Assembly (NCBI GenBank): GCA_016234805.1
Contig: JACRNU010000043.1
Span: forward strand, 1-62,709
From: Elusimicrobiota bacterium
GTDB taxonomy: Bacteria > Elusimicrobiota > Elusimicrobia > UBA1565 > UBA9628
Direction of reading: 5' to 3'
Length of the DNA: 62,709 nucleotides
Below the pieces are notes generated by a model. The model saw only the letters and a program-made list of their open reading frames with translations, was not told the DNA's origin and ran no database searches. Numbering within the stretch: position 1 is the first letter of the stretch; every line of letters begins with the position of its first letter. Positions 24,670 to 33,903 of this stretch are shown piece after piece. Both the position numbers and the translations under genes were made by a program.

Positions 24670-25468
24670 CGGCCCGTTTCGATGCCAGGACGTAGAATCC
24701 GCTCGCGATCTTATTGGCCCGGGGGTGGCGGATCAGGACAAGATCGATCCATTTAAGGGGGGAAGTGAGCGCCATGAAGACGGGGAGCAGCAGCTCGCTG
24801 GCGCGCTCGGAGCCGAACGAGAAAAATAGGGCAAGCCATTCCTGCACCACCCATAGCATGCCGCTCGTCGGACCGCCCCCGATCCAGATGTCGTCTATTT
24901 CAAACGGCGCCAGCAGGTTTTTCAATCCCGACTCGGTCCATCTTCCGTAGTCGTCGGGAGAGGCGTGATAGGGTTGCATGAAGGGGACGAAGACTAGCGC
25001 GCGGCCGCCCGCCTTGGCGATGCGATGCATCTCGGCCACCGTCCGCCGAGGCTCCGGGATATGCTCGAGGGCCGCGATGCAGAGTATGAGGTCGGCGCAG
25101 CCGCTCTTGAGCGGGAGGGTGTCGTCTGCGAGGATGTCCACTTCGGCGTAGGGGAAAATGTCGATGTTGATGATGTCCGGACGCCCGCTCCAGAGCGACG
25201 GCCCGCTGCCTATGTTGACGATGACCTCTTTTTCCCCATGCTGATTCAGGATGCGGTCGATGTTGGCGCGGTTCATGGGGTGCATGAACACGGGGCCCAA
25301 TTTCTGGACGAGATAAGAGTAAAGCCGTCCGCGCGCCTTGAGGAACGATTTGAGCCGTTCCGCGGGCGACGAGGGAGCGGGCGGCGGCTTGAAGGCGCCG
25401 AGCGTCTTTCGTCCTGAATGGGGGTCCAGAATGCGCTTGATCTTCTCGAGTTTCCCGGAATCCGTCAT
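24635..25468 (-). CDS. Class I SAM-dependent methyltransferase
   Basis: 277 residues from the ATG at 25468, which overlaps the upstream stop as ATGA. SAM-binding features: EVIVNIGSGPSLWSGRPDII (motif I), INIDIFPYAEVDILAD and CADLILCIAALEHIPEPRRT, followed by IAKAGGRALVFVPFMQPYHA. A downstream hydrophobic region (LWVVQEWLALFFSFG) suggests membrane contact. Part of a four-gene minus-strand operon with a membrane protein, a GT2 and a TylF-like enzyme. Substrate unknown, probably a lipid-linked glycan. Confidence 0.8.
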   Translation of the reverse strand: MTDSGKLEKIKRILDPHSGRKTLGAFKPPPAPSSPAERLKSFLKARGRLYSYLVQKLGPVFMHPMNRANIDRILNQHGEKEVIVNIGSGPSLWSGRPDIINIDIFPYAEVDILADDTLPLKSGCADLILCIAALEHIPEPRRTVAEMHRIAKAGGRALVFVPFMQPYHASPDDYGRWTESGLKNLLAPFEIDDIWIGGGPTSGMLWVVQEWLALFFSFGSERASELLLPVFMALTSPLKWIDLVLIRHPRANKIASGFYVLASKRAATDNSATAPRS

Positions 25469-27414
25469 TTCCATTCCACCTGAGCGACGATGAGGCCCGA
25501 AGCGTCCGATAGCGGCCGGAGGGACTTCAGGCGTTCCGCCAATCGGCTGGCGTCCCATTGCTTGAGCAGACCGCCCGGGGAGAAATCGACCGTTCCGCCC
25601 CTCGTCGCGTCGTCTGGATAGAACGCGTATTCAAGCTTGATGGCCTCTCCCCACGGCCACAGAGTGGAAGGTCCGGCAGGGCGGCCGGTGGATATCCCGC
25701 TGAGCCAAACCGACGATCGGGGATGGAACGTCACTTCGATGAGGCCGCGCCCGGCAGGGTCGATCCGGATGTTCGATGTCGAACGCGCGGGCACTCTGAC
25801 CGCCCGCCGATCGCCGGATGCCGACACGTTGAGGATCGATTCGGCGCCCTTGTTCTTGATGAGCAGATAGACGGGCTGGCGGGAGCCCTCGCCGACTTCG
25901 ATGATGGCGCGATGGACGACGGCTCCGGCCAGCCCTATCTCCCTGGGGATGAGACGGCCGTGCGGGGAGAGATTGGCGCTGTTGAGCGATTCCGGCACGG
26001 GCAGGATCATCACGTTCGGGCGCTTGCCGAAGATGTAGTCGGGGCCCGCATCCTGCGACGAAAGGAGGGGCCATTGATAGGACGTGAACCTCTCGTCTCC
26101 GTTGATGACCGACTGGCGGAAGGAATATTCCGTTTCCAGGAATAGAAGGCTGTGGATCCGGGGGTCCAGCGTCTCCAAAACCCTCCGGTATGGGGCATCG
26201 TGGATGACGAAGGGCCTGGTATTGGCGAAGACATAGCCGTTGAATTGATAGGCCGCGAGGATGACGAGCCCCGCTATCGCCGCCTTCATCAGGCGTCGGA
26301 GGGGTCGAGCCGCGGCCTGCTGCGCCGCGATGACGGCGCAGGAGAAGATGCCGGCCAGAGGCAGGTTGAAGGCCGTGAAGACGCGGAATGCGACTTCGGA
26401 CGGGTAAAAGGGAATGTGAACGAAGAATGACGCGCCCAGCGCCGACAGGAACAGGCCGGCGAGGGCCTTTTGCCTGGAGTCAAGACGCCCTCGGAGAAAT
26501 TGCCGGATCGCAAGACCGGCCGCCAGCGCCAGATAGAGCTTGAAGAACGGATCCCGCAGGGCCAGGTGATGCCAGAATGCCGACAGGTTGTCGCTCAGGA
26601 CGGCGGTCATATGCGGCGAGGGGGGTGCCAAGGCTCGTTGGGGCGTGGAGAAAAATCCGATCCTGGAGACGAGCGCCATTTTAAGCAGCAGGGGGGAGAA
26701 TAGGGCCGCGCCAAGCCGGCACAGGTCCTGCGGGCGGCCACGGCGCGCCCGGAGTTCGAGCGCTCCGAGTGCAAAAGCGATGCAGATCCAAACGTAGCCC
26801 ATATTGTGGAGGAAGCAAAGCAGGAAGCTCGACAGCAGTAGGCGCGGGAGCGGCTTGGGGTCCGTCGCCGCGAAACTCATGAGCAGCAGGCCCAGGGAGA
26901 GCGCCAGGGTGCTCGGGATGAGATAGTGGATTCCCTGGGCGGGCAGGAGCAGGCAGCCGAGGACCAGCATCGAAAGCCCTGCGGCGCTCTCTCCGAAGAA
27001 CGTTTTCATAAACAGCAGCAGGCACGCGGACATCGTCAGCGCTACGGCCGTTTCCGTGACCGCGAAGGTCCATTTAGCATTGCCCAGGAGCTTGTAGACC
27101 AGGCCGGTGAAAACATCGTGCGTGAAGGTCGCTCCGCCCAAGGCTTGGTTGGCGATCCGCCAATTGATCTTCCGCTGAGCCTCGCTGCGGTCGTTCTGCG
27201 AGCCCACCTGCTCATAAAAAGACTTGGCCAGCGGGGAATCGTGGTTGTAGCCCCTGTAGAAGCCGACGCCCTTGGAAACGTAGAGCATCGCGTCGTCGCC
27301 AAGCCGCGGGACGCCCATCAGCCAGGCGGAGATGAAAACCATGTAGAGCCGCGCTCCCAGGAAAAGGCCGGCTCCGCCCAGCATGAGCGTCCGCGAAGAG
27401 GGGTTAGTTTTCAC
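25465..27414 (-). CDS. Polytopic membrane protein, possibly a GT-C-type glycosyltransferase
   Basis: 649 residues. The first 440 contain about ten hydrophobic helices; an acidic pair after the first helix (GVPRLGDDAMLYV) resembles the first-loop DD/DE motif of GT-C enzymes that use polyprenyl-phosphate sugars. The last 200 residues are a soluble, beta-rich periplasmic-type domain (VYLLIKNKGAESILNVSASG, SSVWLSGIST). Overlaps the methyltransferase by ATGA and the preceding GT2 by 11 bases. A role in transferring sugars to a surface glycan fits the adjacent polyprenol-phosphate GT2, but no family was recognised with certainty. Confidence 0.65.
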   Translation of the reverse strand: MKTNPSSRTLMLGGAGLFLGARLYMVFISAWLMGVPRLGDDAMLYVSKGVGFYRGYNHDSPLAKSFYEQVGSQNDRSEAQRKINWRIANQALGGATFTHDVFTGLVYKLLGNAKWTFAVTETAVALTMSACLLLFMKTFFGESAAGLSMLVLGCLLLPAQGIHYLIPSTLALSLGLLLMSFAATDPKPLPRLLLSSFLLCFLHNMGYVWICIAFALGALELRARRGRPQDLCRLGAALFSPLLLKMALVSRIGFFSTPQRALAPPSPHMTAVLSDNLSAFWHHLALRDPFFKLYLALAAGLAIRQFLRGRLDSRQKALAGLFLSALGASFFVHIPFYPSEVAFRVFTAFNLPLAGIFSCAVIAAQQAAARPLRRLMKAAIAGLVILAAYQFNGYVFANTRPFVIHDAPYRRVLETLDPRIHSLLFLETEYSFRQSVINGDERFTSYQWPLLSSQDAGPDYIFGKRPNVMILPVPESLNSANLSPHGRLIPREIGLAGAVVHRAIIEVGEGSRQPVYLLIKNKGAESILNVSASGDRRAVRVPARSTSNIRIDPAGRGLIEVTFHPRSSVWLSGISTGRPAGPSTLWPWGEAIKLEYAFYPDDATRGGTVDFSPGGLLKQWDASRLAERLKSLRPLSDASGLIVAQVEWK

Positions 27415-28333
27415 TCGAGACGATGGATTTGACGATGTAGAGGGGCCTGGCCTTGACCTGATTGAATATCTTCGTCATGTAGATGCCGATCACTCCGACG
27501 GAAGAAAGGATCAGGCCTCCCGCGCACCAGATGGAGGCGATCACGGAGACCCAGCCGGATTGGAAATCGTAATGCAATAGCCTCGCGATGACGACGAATA
27601 GGATGATGGCGGATGAGACCGCCGTCAGCGCCAGGCCGAGCAGGCATATCAGGGCCAGGGGTCTCGATGAAAAGGCGATTATGGAATTGAACGCCAGGCC
27701 AAACCTTTTTATGAAGGGATATGAGGTCGTGCCCTTGTAGCTCTTGTCGATCAAAAGCGGCTTCTGCTTGAAGCCCGCCAGCGCCATCAGGCCGGCCGGC
27801 AGGGTCTCCACTTCGGTGTATTTCAGCAAGGCGTCGACGTATCGTCGGGTCATGATGCGCTGCCACGCCTGGTCGCGAGGGATCTTCACGTCGGCAAGCA
27901 GGTCGAATAGCGCGTAGAAGGCCGCGCCGAGGGAGTTCCGGAAGAATCCGCCCGTGCGCTTTTTGAGCACGCCGTAGGCGACGTCTAAGTCGGGGTCGCG
28001 GCGGACCATCTCGTAGAGTTCCACGATGTTCTCCGGCGCTTCCTCGAGGTCGCAATCAAGCGCGTAGATGTAATTGCCGCGGGCGTCGGCTAAGCCCGCG
28101 AACATCGCGGCGTGCTGTCCGAAGTTCCTGGAAAGCACTATCAGCCTGACGCGGGGGGAGCGGCTGATGATCTGCCTGACGATCCCCTCCGCATCGTCGG
28201 GCGAGGCGTCGCTGACGAAGACGAACTCGAAGTCCACTCCCATCCTTTCAAGACATGCTCGGTGGCGACGGTAGAATTCCTCGACGTAGGGGGCCGCCTT
28301 GTAGAGGGAGGTGACGACGGAAATCTTGTCCAT
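27404..28333 (-). CDS. GT2 polyprenol-phosphate glycosyltransferase (DPM1/GtrB-like) with two TM helices
   Basis: 309 residues. GT2 N-terminus ISVVTSLYKAAPYVEEFYRR, nucleotide loop FVFVSDASPDD, LSRNFGQHAAMFAGL and metal-binding YALDCDLEEAPENI are those of DPM1/GtrB-type enzymes. Two C-terminal transmembrane helices (LALICLLGLALTAVSSAIIL and VSVIASIWCAGGLILSSVG) complete the standard architecture. These enzymes charge undecaprenyl phosphate with a sugar at the inner membrane; the adjacent polytopic protein could be the partner that uses it. Confidence 0.9.
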   Translation of the reverse strand: MDKISVVTSLYKAAPYVEEFYRRHRACLERMGVDFEFVFVSDASPDDAEGIVRQIISRSPRVRLIVLSRNFGQHAAMFAGLADARGNYIYALDCDLEEAPENIVELYEMVRRDPDLDVAYGVLKKRTGGFFRNSLGAAFYALFDLLADVKIPRDQAWQRIMTRRYVDALLKYTEVETLPAGLMALAGFKQKPLLIDKSYKGTTSYPFIKRFGLAFNSIIAFSSRPLALICLLGLALTAVSSAIILFVVIARLLHYDFQSGWVSVIASIWCAGGLILSSVGVIGIYMTKIFNQVKARPLYIVKSIVSSEN

Positions 28334-28397
28334 CTACCGGGCCGCGGCGTGTCGCCGGGCGTTGTCCGTCCCGGCGTCGACTGCGGTTGTCATGGGC

Positions 28398-29165
28398 TTA
28401 CTTCTTCGAGACGTAGCATAGTCCCGGATAGAACTGGGACCTGTGTATCGTGTGGCTGCGCTTGTTGAGGATCTCGCCGGCGTAGACCATTCCTTCCGCC
28501 GGGATGGAGTCGCGGGTCAGTTGCCAGAAGGCCGCGATTCCTCCCGGCACCAGCCTCTCGTAGACGCGGTCGAAGGACGCGAGCGTGGGCGTGAAGGAGT
28601 TGACGTCGAAGAAGGCGAGTGCTACCACCTCGTTGGCGTTCTCCTTGAAGAACTTGGGCAAGGTCGCCCGGCAGTCGCCCTTGAACACCTTGTGTTTGCC
28701 GTGATTGTGGCCCATGGCGTTGTTCTTCTCATGCAGTGCCAGCAGCCGCTCCAGAAAGAGCGCGTAGTCCTTTTCCACCTTATAGGTCCCGTCCTTATGG
28801 AGGTCCGAGGGCTTGTCCTTGCTGGAAAATCCCTGGTAGCCATTGAAGGTGTCCAGGCAGACGATCCGCCGGTTGAAGTGCAGCGGCTCGAAGATGGCCC
28901 TCAGGTTCTCGCAGACGACCGCCGTCTGGCCGCGCCATGTCCCCAGGTCGATGATGATGCCGGGAAGCATCAGAATCTTCTCGTAGAGCTCCCGGATGGC
29001 GAATATCCTGGCCAGCAAAGACGCGCGCAGGAACAAGCCCAAGGATCTCTCCGTTTCGGCGTCCGTGGCCGGGTAGCTCTTGAGAACCCGGAAAAGCTCG
29101 GCGCGCGCCGCAAGGTTCCGTTCATCGGCGTATGTGATAGCCGTCGATTCGTGTTCTTTTCGCAT
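28398..29165 (-). CDS. TylF/macrocin O-methyltransferase-like SAM enzyme
   Basis: 255 residues. LPGIIIDLGTWRGQTAVVCE is the SAM-binding motif, followed by IVCLDTFNGYQGF, the Asp-Thr-Phe-x-Gly signature of TylF-type enzymes. FKGDCRATLPKF and VALAFFDVNSFTPTLASFD match later strands (FDVN where relatives often have xDxD). Shine-Dalgarno GGAG precedes the ATG. The family methylates sugar hydroxyls in antibiotics and surface glycans. First gene of the minus-strand operon. Confidence 0.85.
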   Translation of the reverse strand: MRKEHESTAITYADERNLAARAELFRVLKSYPATDAETERSLGLFLRASLLARIFAIRELYEKILMLPGIIIDLGTWRGQTAVVCENLRAIFEPLHFNRRIVCLDTFNGYQGFSSKDKPSDLHKDGTYKVEKDYALFLERLLALHEKNNAMGHNHGKHKVFKGDCRATLPKFFKENANEVVALAFFDVNSFTPTLASFDRVYERLVPGGIAAFWQLTRDSIPAEGMVYAGEILNKRSHTIHRSQFYPGLCYVSKK

Positions 29166-29284
29166 GTCATCTCCTCGGGTCGAAGTCGTTCATACTGTAA
29201 CTGATTTCCATCGGCTCAATCAATTTCTCTTGATCTCCGACGGGTGTCAGCGGACGCTCTAAGTTGTATACTTGACGCCGTATC
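29166..29284. promoter_or_regulatory. Divergent promoter region between TylF-like and wzm-like genes
   Basis: 119 bases. For the plus strand, TATACT at 29267-29272 lies 12 bases before the ATG at 29285. For the minus strand, a TTACAGTAT-like element and AGGAG precede the ATG at 29165. No operator repeat was identified. Confidence 0.4.
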
Positions 29285-30145
29285 ATGGATGCGCCAAGAA
29301 TGGGCGAGACGGTCTATTCCTCCGAGAGCTATCTCGCCAGCCCCTCCGCGATGATCGCTCTGATGTGCCGGGACCTGCTCGGCTCGCGCGAACTGGCATG
29401 GCGGCTCATGGCCCGCGACTTGAGCGCCCGCTACCGGCAGTCGTTGCTGGGATTTATTTGGGCCTTTGCCACCCCTATTTTCATGGTCGCCGCGCTGACG
29501 CTCGCCGTGGACGCCAAACTGGTGAATGCGGGAAACACCAGCCTCCCCTATCCGGCTTTTGTCTTGTTGGGCATGGTGCTCTGGCAGACCTTCACGGACG
29601 CGCTCAACGCCCCCGCGCAAGCCATGATCGGGGCCAAGACTTTCCTGGCGCGCCTGAAATTCCCTCACGAGGCCCTGATCCTGGCCAAGCTCGGCGAGGC
29701 CGCGTTCGATTTTATGATAAAGCTGGCCCTTCTGGCCGGCGTGTTCCTCTGGTTCGGCGTTCCCGTCGCCTGGCCCGCCTTCGTGCTGGCGCCCCTGGCG
29801 CTTATGGCCCTCGTGCTGCTCGGCCTGTTCATCGGCCTTCTGCTTCTGCCGTTGGCCCTGCTCATCGAGGATGTCTCGCGCGGCCTCGGCCTTGCCACGG
29901 CGATCTGGTTTTGGTTTACGCCCGTGGCCTATGAAGCGCCTGGGGACGGGCTTTTCGCCCTGATTGTGCGGCTCAACCCGGTCACGCCGTTGTTGTCAAC
30001 GGCGCGGGACCTTGTCGCCGGTCGCGCGGCGTCGTTCGTCTTGGAGTTCTGGATCGTGAGCGCGGTTGCGGCGCTTGGGACCTTGGTTGCGTGGGCCGGC
30101 TTCCGGCTGGCGATGCCGTTCGTCATTGAGAGGATCGGCCACTGA
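29285..30145 (+). CDS. ABC-2 type polysaccharide export permease (Wzm-like)
   Basis: 286 residues with six hydrophobic helices and the ABC-2 permease pattern: an amphipathic N-terminus (ELAWRLMARDLSARYRQSLL) before the first helix GFIWAFATPIFMVAALTLAV, and FLARLKFPHEALILAKLGEA in the cytosolic loop. Pairs with the ATP-binding gene that follows (TGATG overlap) to export a finished polysaccharide chain across the inner membrane. Chain export by Wzm/Wzt usually means polymerisation in the cytoplasm, while the ligase-like gene at 11449 would act afterwards or in a separate pathway. Confidence 0.92.
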   Translation: MDAPRMGETVYSSESYLASPSAMIALMCRDLLGSRELAWRLMARDLSARYRQSLLGFIWAFATPIFMVAALTLAVDAKLVNAGNTSLPYPAFVLLGMVLWQTFTDALNAPAQAMIGAKTFLARLKFPHEALILAKLGEAAFDFMIKLALLAGVFLWFGVPVAWPAFVLAPLALMALVLLGLFIGLLLLPLALLIEDVSRGLGLATAIWFWFTPVAYEAPGDGLFALIVRLNPVTPLLSTARDLVAGRAASFVLEFWIVSAVAALGTLVAWAGFRLAMPFVIERIGH

Positions 30146-31380
30146 TGCTCCCCTCGGATGACGTCGTCGTCTCGGCGCAAGGCCTCTCCAAACGCTTCTG
30201 CAGGGACCTGAAGACCTCTCTGATCTACGCGGTGCGCAATGTGGGCCGCGAGTTCGTCGGCGCGCCTAGCCGGCCGGGGCTCGGATCCGGCGAGTTCTAC
30301 GCCCTAAACGACGTGAGCTTCACTCTCCGCCGCGGAGAGTCCCTCGGGCTGGTCGGCCCCAACGGGGCGGGCAAGACCACGCTGCTGCGCATACTGGGAG
30401 GCATCATCAAACCCGATGCCGGCCGCGTGCGCCTGCGCGGGCGGGTGGCGCCGCTTATCGCGCTCGGGGCGGGATTTAACCCGGTGCTCACGGGACGCGA
30501 GAACATCTGGGTGAACACGACGATGCTGGGCATCAGCGGGAGGCAGATAGACCGCAGATTCTCGGAGATCGTCGAATTCGCCGACATCGGAGACGCCCTG
30601 GACGCGCCCGTCCGAACCTATAGCTCCGGGACGGCCGCCCGGCTCGGTTTTGCCTGCGCCATCCACACCGATCCGGATATCCTGCTCATCGATGAGGTGC
30701 TTGCCGTCGGGGATCAGCAGTTCCGCGCCAAGTGCTATAGGCGGCTGGCTCAATTGCGTCGCGGGGGCACGGCCCTGATCCTGGTGAGCCATAATCCCAT
30801 CGCCGTCCTATCGGCGTGTGACGCGGCTCTTTATTTGTCCGCGGGCCGCGCCGTCTTGAAGGGGAGCGCCGACGACGTGCTCCGCCGCTATGAAGAGGAC
30901 GCCAATCCGGTCGACGAACCCCGGGCCGAAGCCGAGTTGCTGATCCCGAGGCGCGAGTCCATCGCGCCGGTGCGCATTCGTTCCATCGGCTTTAAAGATC
31001 CGGCCGGGCGAGCCCTGTCCTGCCTGACCAGCGGCGAGCCGGCCGAATTGTGGGTGGGCTGCGAGGCGGACGAGCCCGTCGGAGAGTTGTGCGCCAACCT
31101 ATTCGTGCAGGACCTCTCCTTCAACGGAGGCCGCGCGCTCTATTTTAACTCCGTCCGCGACGGGCACGCCATAAGCGTCGGACGCGGCCCCTTCACCGTC
31201 AGGGTCCGATTTCCATACTGCGGCATGCGCTCCGGCCGCTACGCGCTGAAGTTCCAACTGACCGACGGCCGCTACTATCATATGTATGACGGGGTGGAAT
31301 CCTTCCTGTTCGGAGTCAGGTCGCAGACCGATATGGCGCAGTGCCGGTTCTACCAGCCTCACAACTGGGAGATCTCTTAA
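30145..31380 (+). CDS. ABC transporter ATP-binding protein with Wzt-like C-terminal carbohydrate-binding domain
   Basis: 411 residues. Walker A GPNGAGKTTLLR near residue 72; a polysaccharide-exporter-type signature YSSGTAARLGFACAIH near 158 instead of LSGGQ; Walker B DILLIDEVLAVGD; and a switch His in LVSHNP. Residues about 270-411 form the Wzt C-terminal domain (VRFPYCGMRSGRYALKFQLT), which recognises the modified end of the exported O-polysaccharide. The stop TAA overlaps the convergent aminotransferase stop as TTAA (31377-31380). Confidence 0.93.
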   Translation: MLPSDDVVVSAQGLSKRFCRDLKTSLIYAVRNVGREFVGAPSRPGLGSGEFYALNDVSFTLRRGESLGLVGPNGAGKTTLLRILGGIIKPDAGRVRLRGRVAPLIALGAGFNPVLTGRENIWVNTTMLGISGRQIDRRFSEIVEFADIGDALDAPVRTYSSGTAARLGFACAIHTDPDILLIDEVLAVGDQQFRAKCYRRLAQLRRGGTALILVSHNPIAVLSACDAALYLSAGRAVLKGSADDVLRRYEEDANPVDEPRAEAELLIPRRESIAPVRIRSIGFKDPAGRALSCLTSGEPAELWVGCEADEPVGELCANLFVQDLSFNGGRALYFNSVRDGHAISVGRGPFTVRVRFPYCGMRSGRYALKFQLTDGRYYHMYDGVESFLFGVRSQTDMAQCRFYQPHNWEIS

Positions 31381-32555
31381 CGGCGCAGGACCGCGCGCGC
31401 CGCGGTGACGACGTCGTAGGCGTCCTGGTCGGAGAGCTTCGCCGATAGGGGGAGCGTGAACGTCCTCTCGGAGATGTACTCGGCGTTGGGGAAATCTCCC
31501 GGCTTGTGTCCGAGGACTTTCCGGTAATAGGGTTCAAGATGAAGAGCGCGGTAGTGGACGCCCGTGCCGATCTTGTGCTCGGAGAGCTTCCGGAGAACTT
31601 GATCGCGCGTCATGCCGAGCCGGTCCGTGTCGGCCAGGACCGTGTAGAGGTGATAGCCGTGGCGAGTCGCCTTCTCGGGCGGGGCGGGAAGCGTGCAGGG
31701 CAGGCCGCCGAGGGCTTCGTCATAGAAGCGCCATAGCCGCTGGCGGCGGAGCCAGTATCTGTCGATGCGTCGGATCTGGTGGATGCCCAGAGAGGCCTGG
31801 ATGTCCGTCATGTTGTACTTGAACCCCGCGTAGATCACCGCGTAGTGTTTGTGGAACTTGTCCGAGAAGCGTCTCCAGGCGTCCTTGCTCATGCCGTGCA
31901 AGGCGAGCATCTTGATCTTGTCGGCATTGCCTCCGTCGTCGGTGATGATCATGCCGCCCTCGGCGGTGGTGATGTTCTTGGTCACGTAGAAGCTCAGGGC
32001 GCCGAAGTCTCCGAACGTGCCCGCCTTCCTGCCATGGTACTCCGTTTCTATGGCGTGAGCGCAATCTTCGACCACGGCGAGCTTGCGCCTGCGCGCAATC
32101 GACATGAGCTCGTCCATGTCGCAGGGGCGGCCCGCGAAGTGGACGGGAAGTATGGCGCGCGTCTTTCGGGTGATCTTGCGCTCGATGGCGGCCGGGTCGA
32201 TGTTCAGCGTGGTCCTGTCGCAGTCTGCCAGCACGGGCTTGGCGCCGGCGTGGAGTATGGCGTTGAGCGTCGCGCAGAAGGTCATCGGGGTCGTGATGAC
32301 CTCGTCGCCCGGCTTGAGTTCCAAGGCCATGAGAGCGAGATGGAGAGCCGCCGAGCCGGAGCTCACCGCCACGGCGTGTTTGGATCCCTTGTAGGCGAGG
32401 ACCAAGTCCTCGAACCGCTTGACCTTGGGACCGGTGCCGATCCAGCCCGAGCGCAAGGTTTTGACGACCTCTTGGATCTCCGCCTCCGAGATCAGGGGGC
32501 TGCCGAAAACGAGGAAATCCTTGCGGGTCCCGGCTTTGCGGGCGGGGGCCTTCAT
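31377..32555 (-). CDS. DegT/DnrJ/EryC1 family PLP aminotransferase
   Basis: 392 residues from the ATG at 32555 (ATGA overlap with the upstream gene). Family features: SGWIGTGPKVKRFEDLV, SSGSAALHLALMAL, DEVITTPMTFCATLNA, VVEDCAHAIET and the PLP-binding lysine in SFYVTKNITTAEGGM. These enzymes aminate keto sugars bound to nucleotides to make 4-amino or 3-amino sugars for glycans. Overlaps the Wzt-like gene tail to tail. The sugar is unknown. Confidence 0.93.
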   Translation of the reverse strand: MKAPARKAGTRKDFLVFGSPLISEAEIQEVVKTLRSGWIGTGPKVKRFEDLVLAYKGSKHAVAVSSGSAALHLALMALELKPGDEVITTPMTFCATLNAILHAGAKPVLADCDRTTLNIDPAAIERKITRKTRAILPVHFAGRPCDMDELMSIARRRKLAVVEDCAHAIETEYHGRKAGTFGDFGALSFYVTKNITTAEGGMIITDDGGNADKIKMLALHGMSKDAWRRFSDKFHKHYAVIYAGFKYNMTDIQASLGIHQIRRIDRYWLRRQRLWRFYDEALGGLPCTLPAPPEKATRHGYHLYTVLADTDRLGMTRDQVLRKLSEHKIGTGVHYRALHLEPYYRKVLGHKPGDFPNAEYISERTFTLPLSAKLSDQDAYDVVTAARAVLRR

Positions 32556-33847
32556 GGGTTGAAGAATCCCTTGACGGCTCTCCAGCAGATCTTCAGGAGC
32601 CCGCGGACGCCGCTGCCGTGGAGTCCGGCCCACCGGGGCAGCCCCGCGGGCAGGCGGTTGGCGCGGATCTCCTCGTAGAGTTCCTCTCGGGTCAGGAAGC
32701 CTTCTTGGATCGCCTCCCGGATGTTGTCGTACCAGAGCCTGCTGCGGGCATGCTCATTGGACACCCAGGGCTGTGTCGGCTGGCCGCCAAAATCGATGAT
32801 GCAGGCCCCGTCTTCCTTGCTGCGCTCGCCGGGGTCCCACTCGGCGGGCAGAGGCATCGTCTCCTCGACGCAGTCGGGGTTCCCGCCGTCTTGCCGCGAG
32901 AGGGCCTCGCAATCCATAAGCATCACGCGCCGGCGCGAGTTTTCGTGTCGCTCGCCGGGCCGCCGGCAGGATAGGATGGCGGCTTTCTCCATGGGGCAGA
33001 GCCAGAGCTTGGTCAGATCCGACAATACCTGCGTGTCGGCGTCGAGATATATCCCGCGCCCGCGGTAGCCGCAAAGCTCGGGGATCCTGACGGCCTCCGG
33101 CGAGCCTTCCAGCAATGGCTGCACCTTGACGGTGACGGGGGTGAACTTCTTGATGCTGTACTCGAGCATCTTCGCCCTCATCATCCGGGATGCGTCGGCG
33201 CCGATGAAAACGCGGATGGGCGCGTCCATGTGGAGGGGGGCGTAAAGGAGGTCGGAGGTATGCCGCAGCGTCGCGCAGATGCCTTGGAACTGCCGGTCGA
33301 AGCTGGGGTGGCCGTTGGCTAGGAGCGTCTTGTCTTTGAGGTCGGTGAAGCTCCGGCCATAGGAGGTCCCTCCGTCTACGCCCAAAGAGCGCACCGTTCT
33401 GACGCCGCAGGCCACGAGCAGGTTGAGCGCGGCCTCGACGCTGAAGAATCGGACCTTGATGGTGGGCGAACCCCCTATCGGCCTGGAAGAGGAGAGGTTG
33501 TACCACAGCAGGCGGTCTTCCTTCGCCAGCTTTTGCAGGGCCGGGATCTCGGCGACGAAGTCGTGGATGGTCTTTCGGCCGGGCTTGTGGTCGACGTGGG
33601 GTCTGTAAGGGAGGACCAGGAATCGCGCGTTTCGGTGGAGCGAGTCGGCGCAGCGCAGCACCCCGGAGATGTCGATGAAGTGAGCCAAGGTGACCGGCAT
33701 CTCTCGCACCACGTAATTCAACGAGCAGGTGTGGTAGCCGGAGATGTCCGTTTCGCGGACTCTCTGGAACGTCGGGCCCATCCCCAGGATGAGCCAGGGT
33801 TTGGCGGCCGGCTTGAAATCATCGGCCCACCGGATGATGTCCTGCAT
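32552..33847 (-). CDS. Two-domain protein: DUF115/sialyltransferase-like N-terminus fused to GT8-like glycosyltransferase
   Basis: 431 residues. The N-terminal 190 contain LILGMGPTFQRVRETDISGY and RSLGVDGGTSYG, resembling the GxGPS and later strand motifs of DUF115/GT42-type Rossmann proteins. From about 210 a GT8-like domain begins: IRVFIGADASRMMRAKMLEY, with the DxD-type metal site in GIYLDADTQVLSDLTKLWLC and a later KEDGACIIDF. The combination in one chain is unusual and could join two steps of glycan assembly. It overlaps the aminotransferase gene and follows the KdsD-like gene with 56 bases between them. Domain names are by pattern only. Confidence 0.65.
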   Translation of the reverse strand: MQDIIRWADDFKPAAKPWLILGMGPTFQRVRETDISGYHTCSLNYVVREMPVTLAHFIDISGVLRCADSLHRNARFLVLPYRPHVDHKPGRKTIHDFVAEIPALQKLAKEDRLLWYNLSSSRPIGGSPTIKVRFFSVEAALNLLVACGVRTVRSLGVDGGTSYGRSFTDLKDKTLLANGHPSFDRQFQGICATLRHTSDLLYAPLHMDAPIRVFIGADASRMMRAKMLEYSIKKFTPVTVKVQPLLEGSPEAVRIPELCGYRGRGIYLDADTQVLSDLTKLWLCPMEKAAILSCRRPGERHENSRRRVMLMDCEALSRQDGGNPDCVEETMPLPAEWDPGERSKEDGACIIDFGGQPTQPWVSNEHARSRLWYDNIREAIQEGFLTREELYEEIRANRLPAGLPRWAGLHGSGVRGLLKICWRAVKGFFNP

Positions 33848-33903
33848 TGATCAGGGCTTCCTCATGGGGTCGGTCGGCCTGTTGAATCCCCCGGCCATGG
33901 CGT

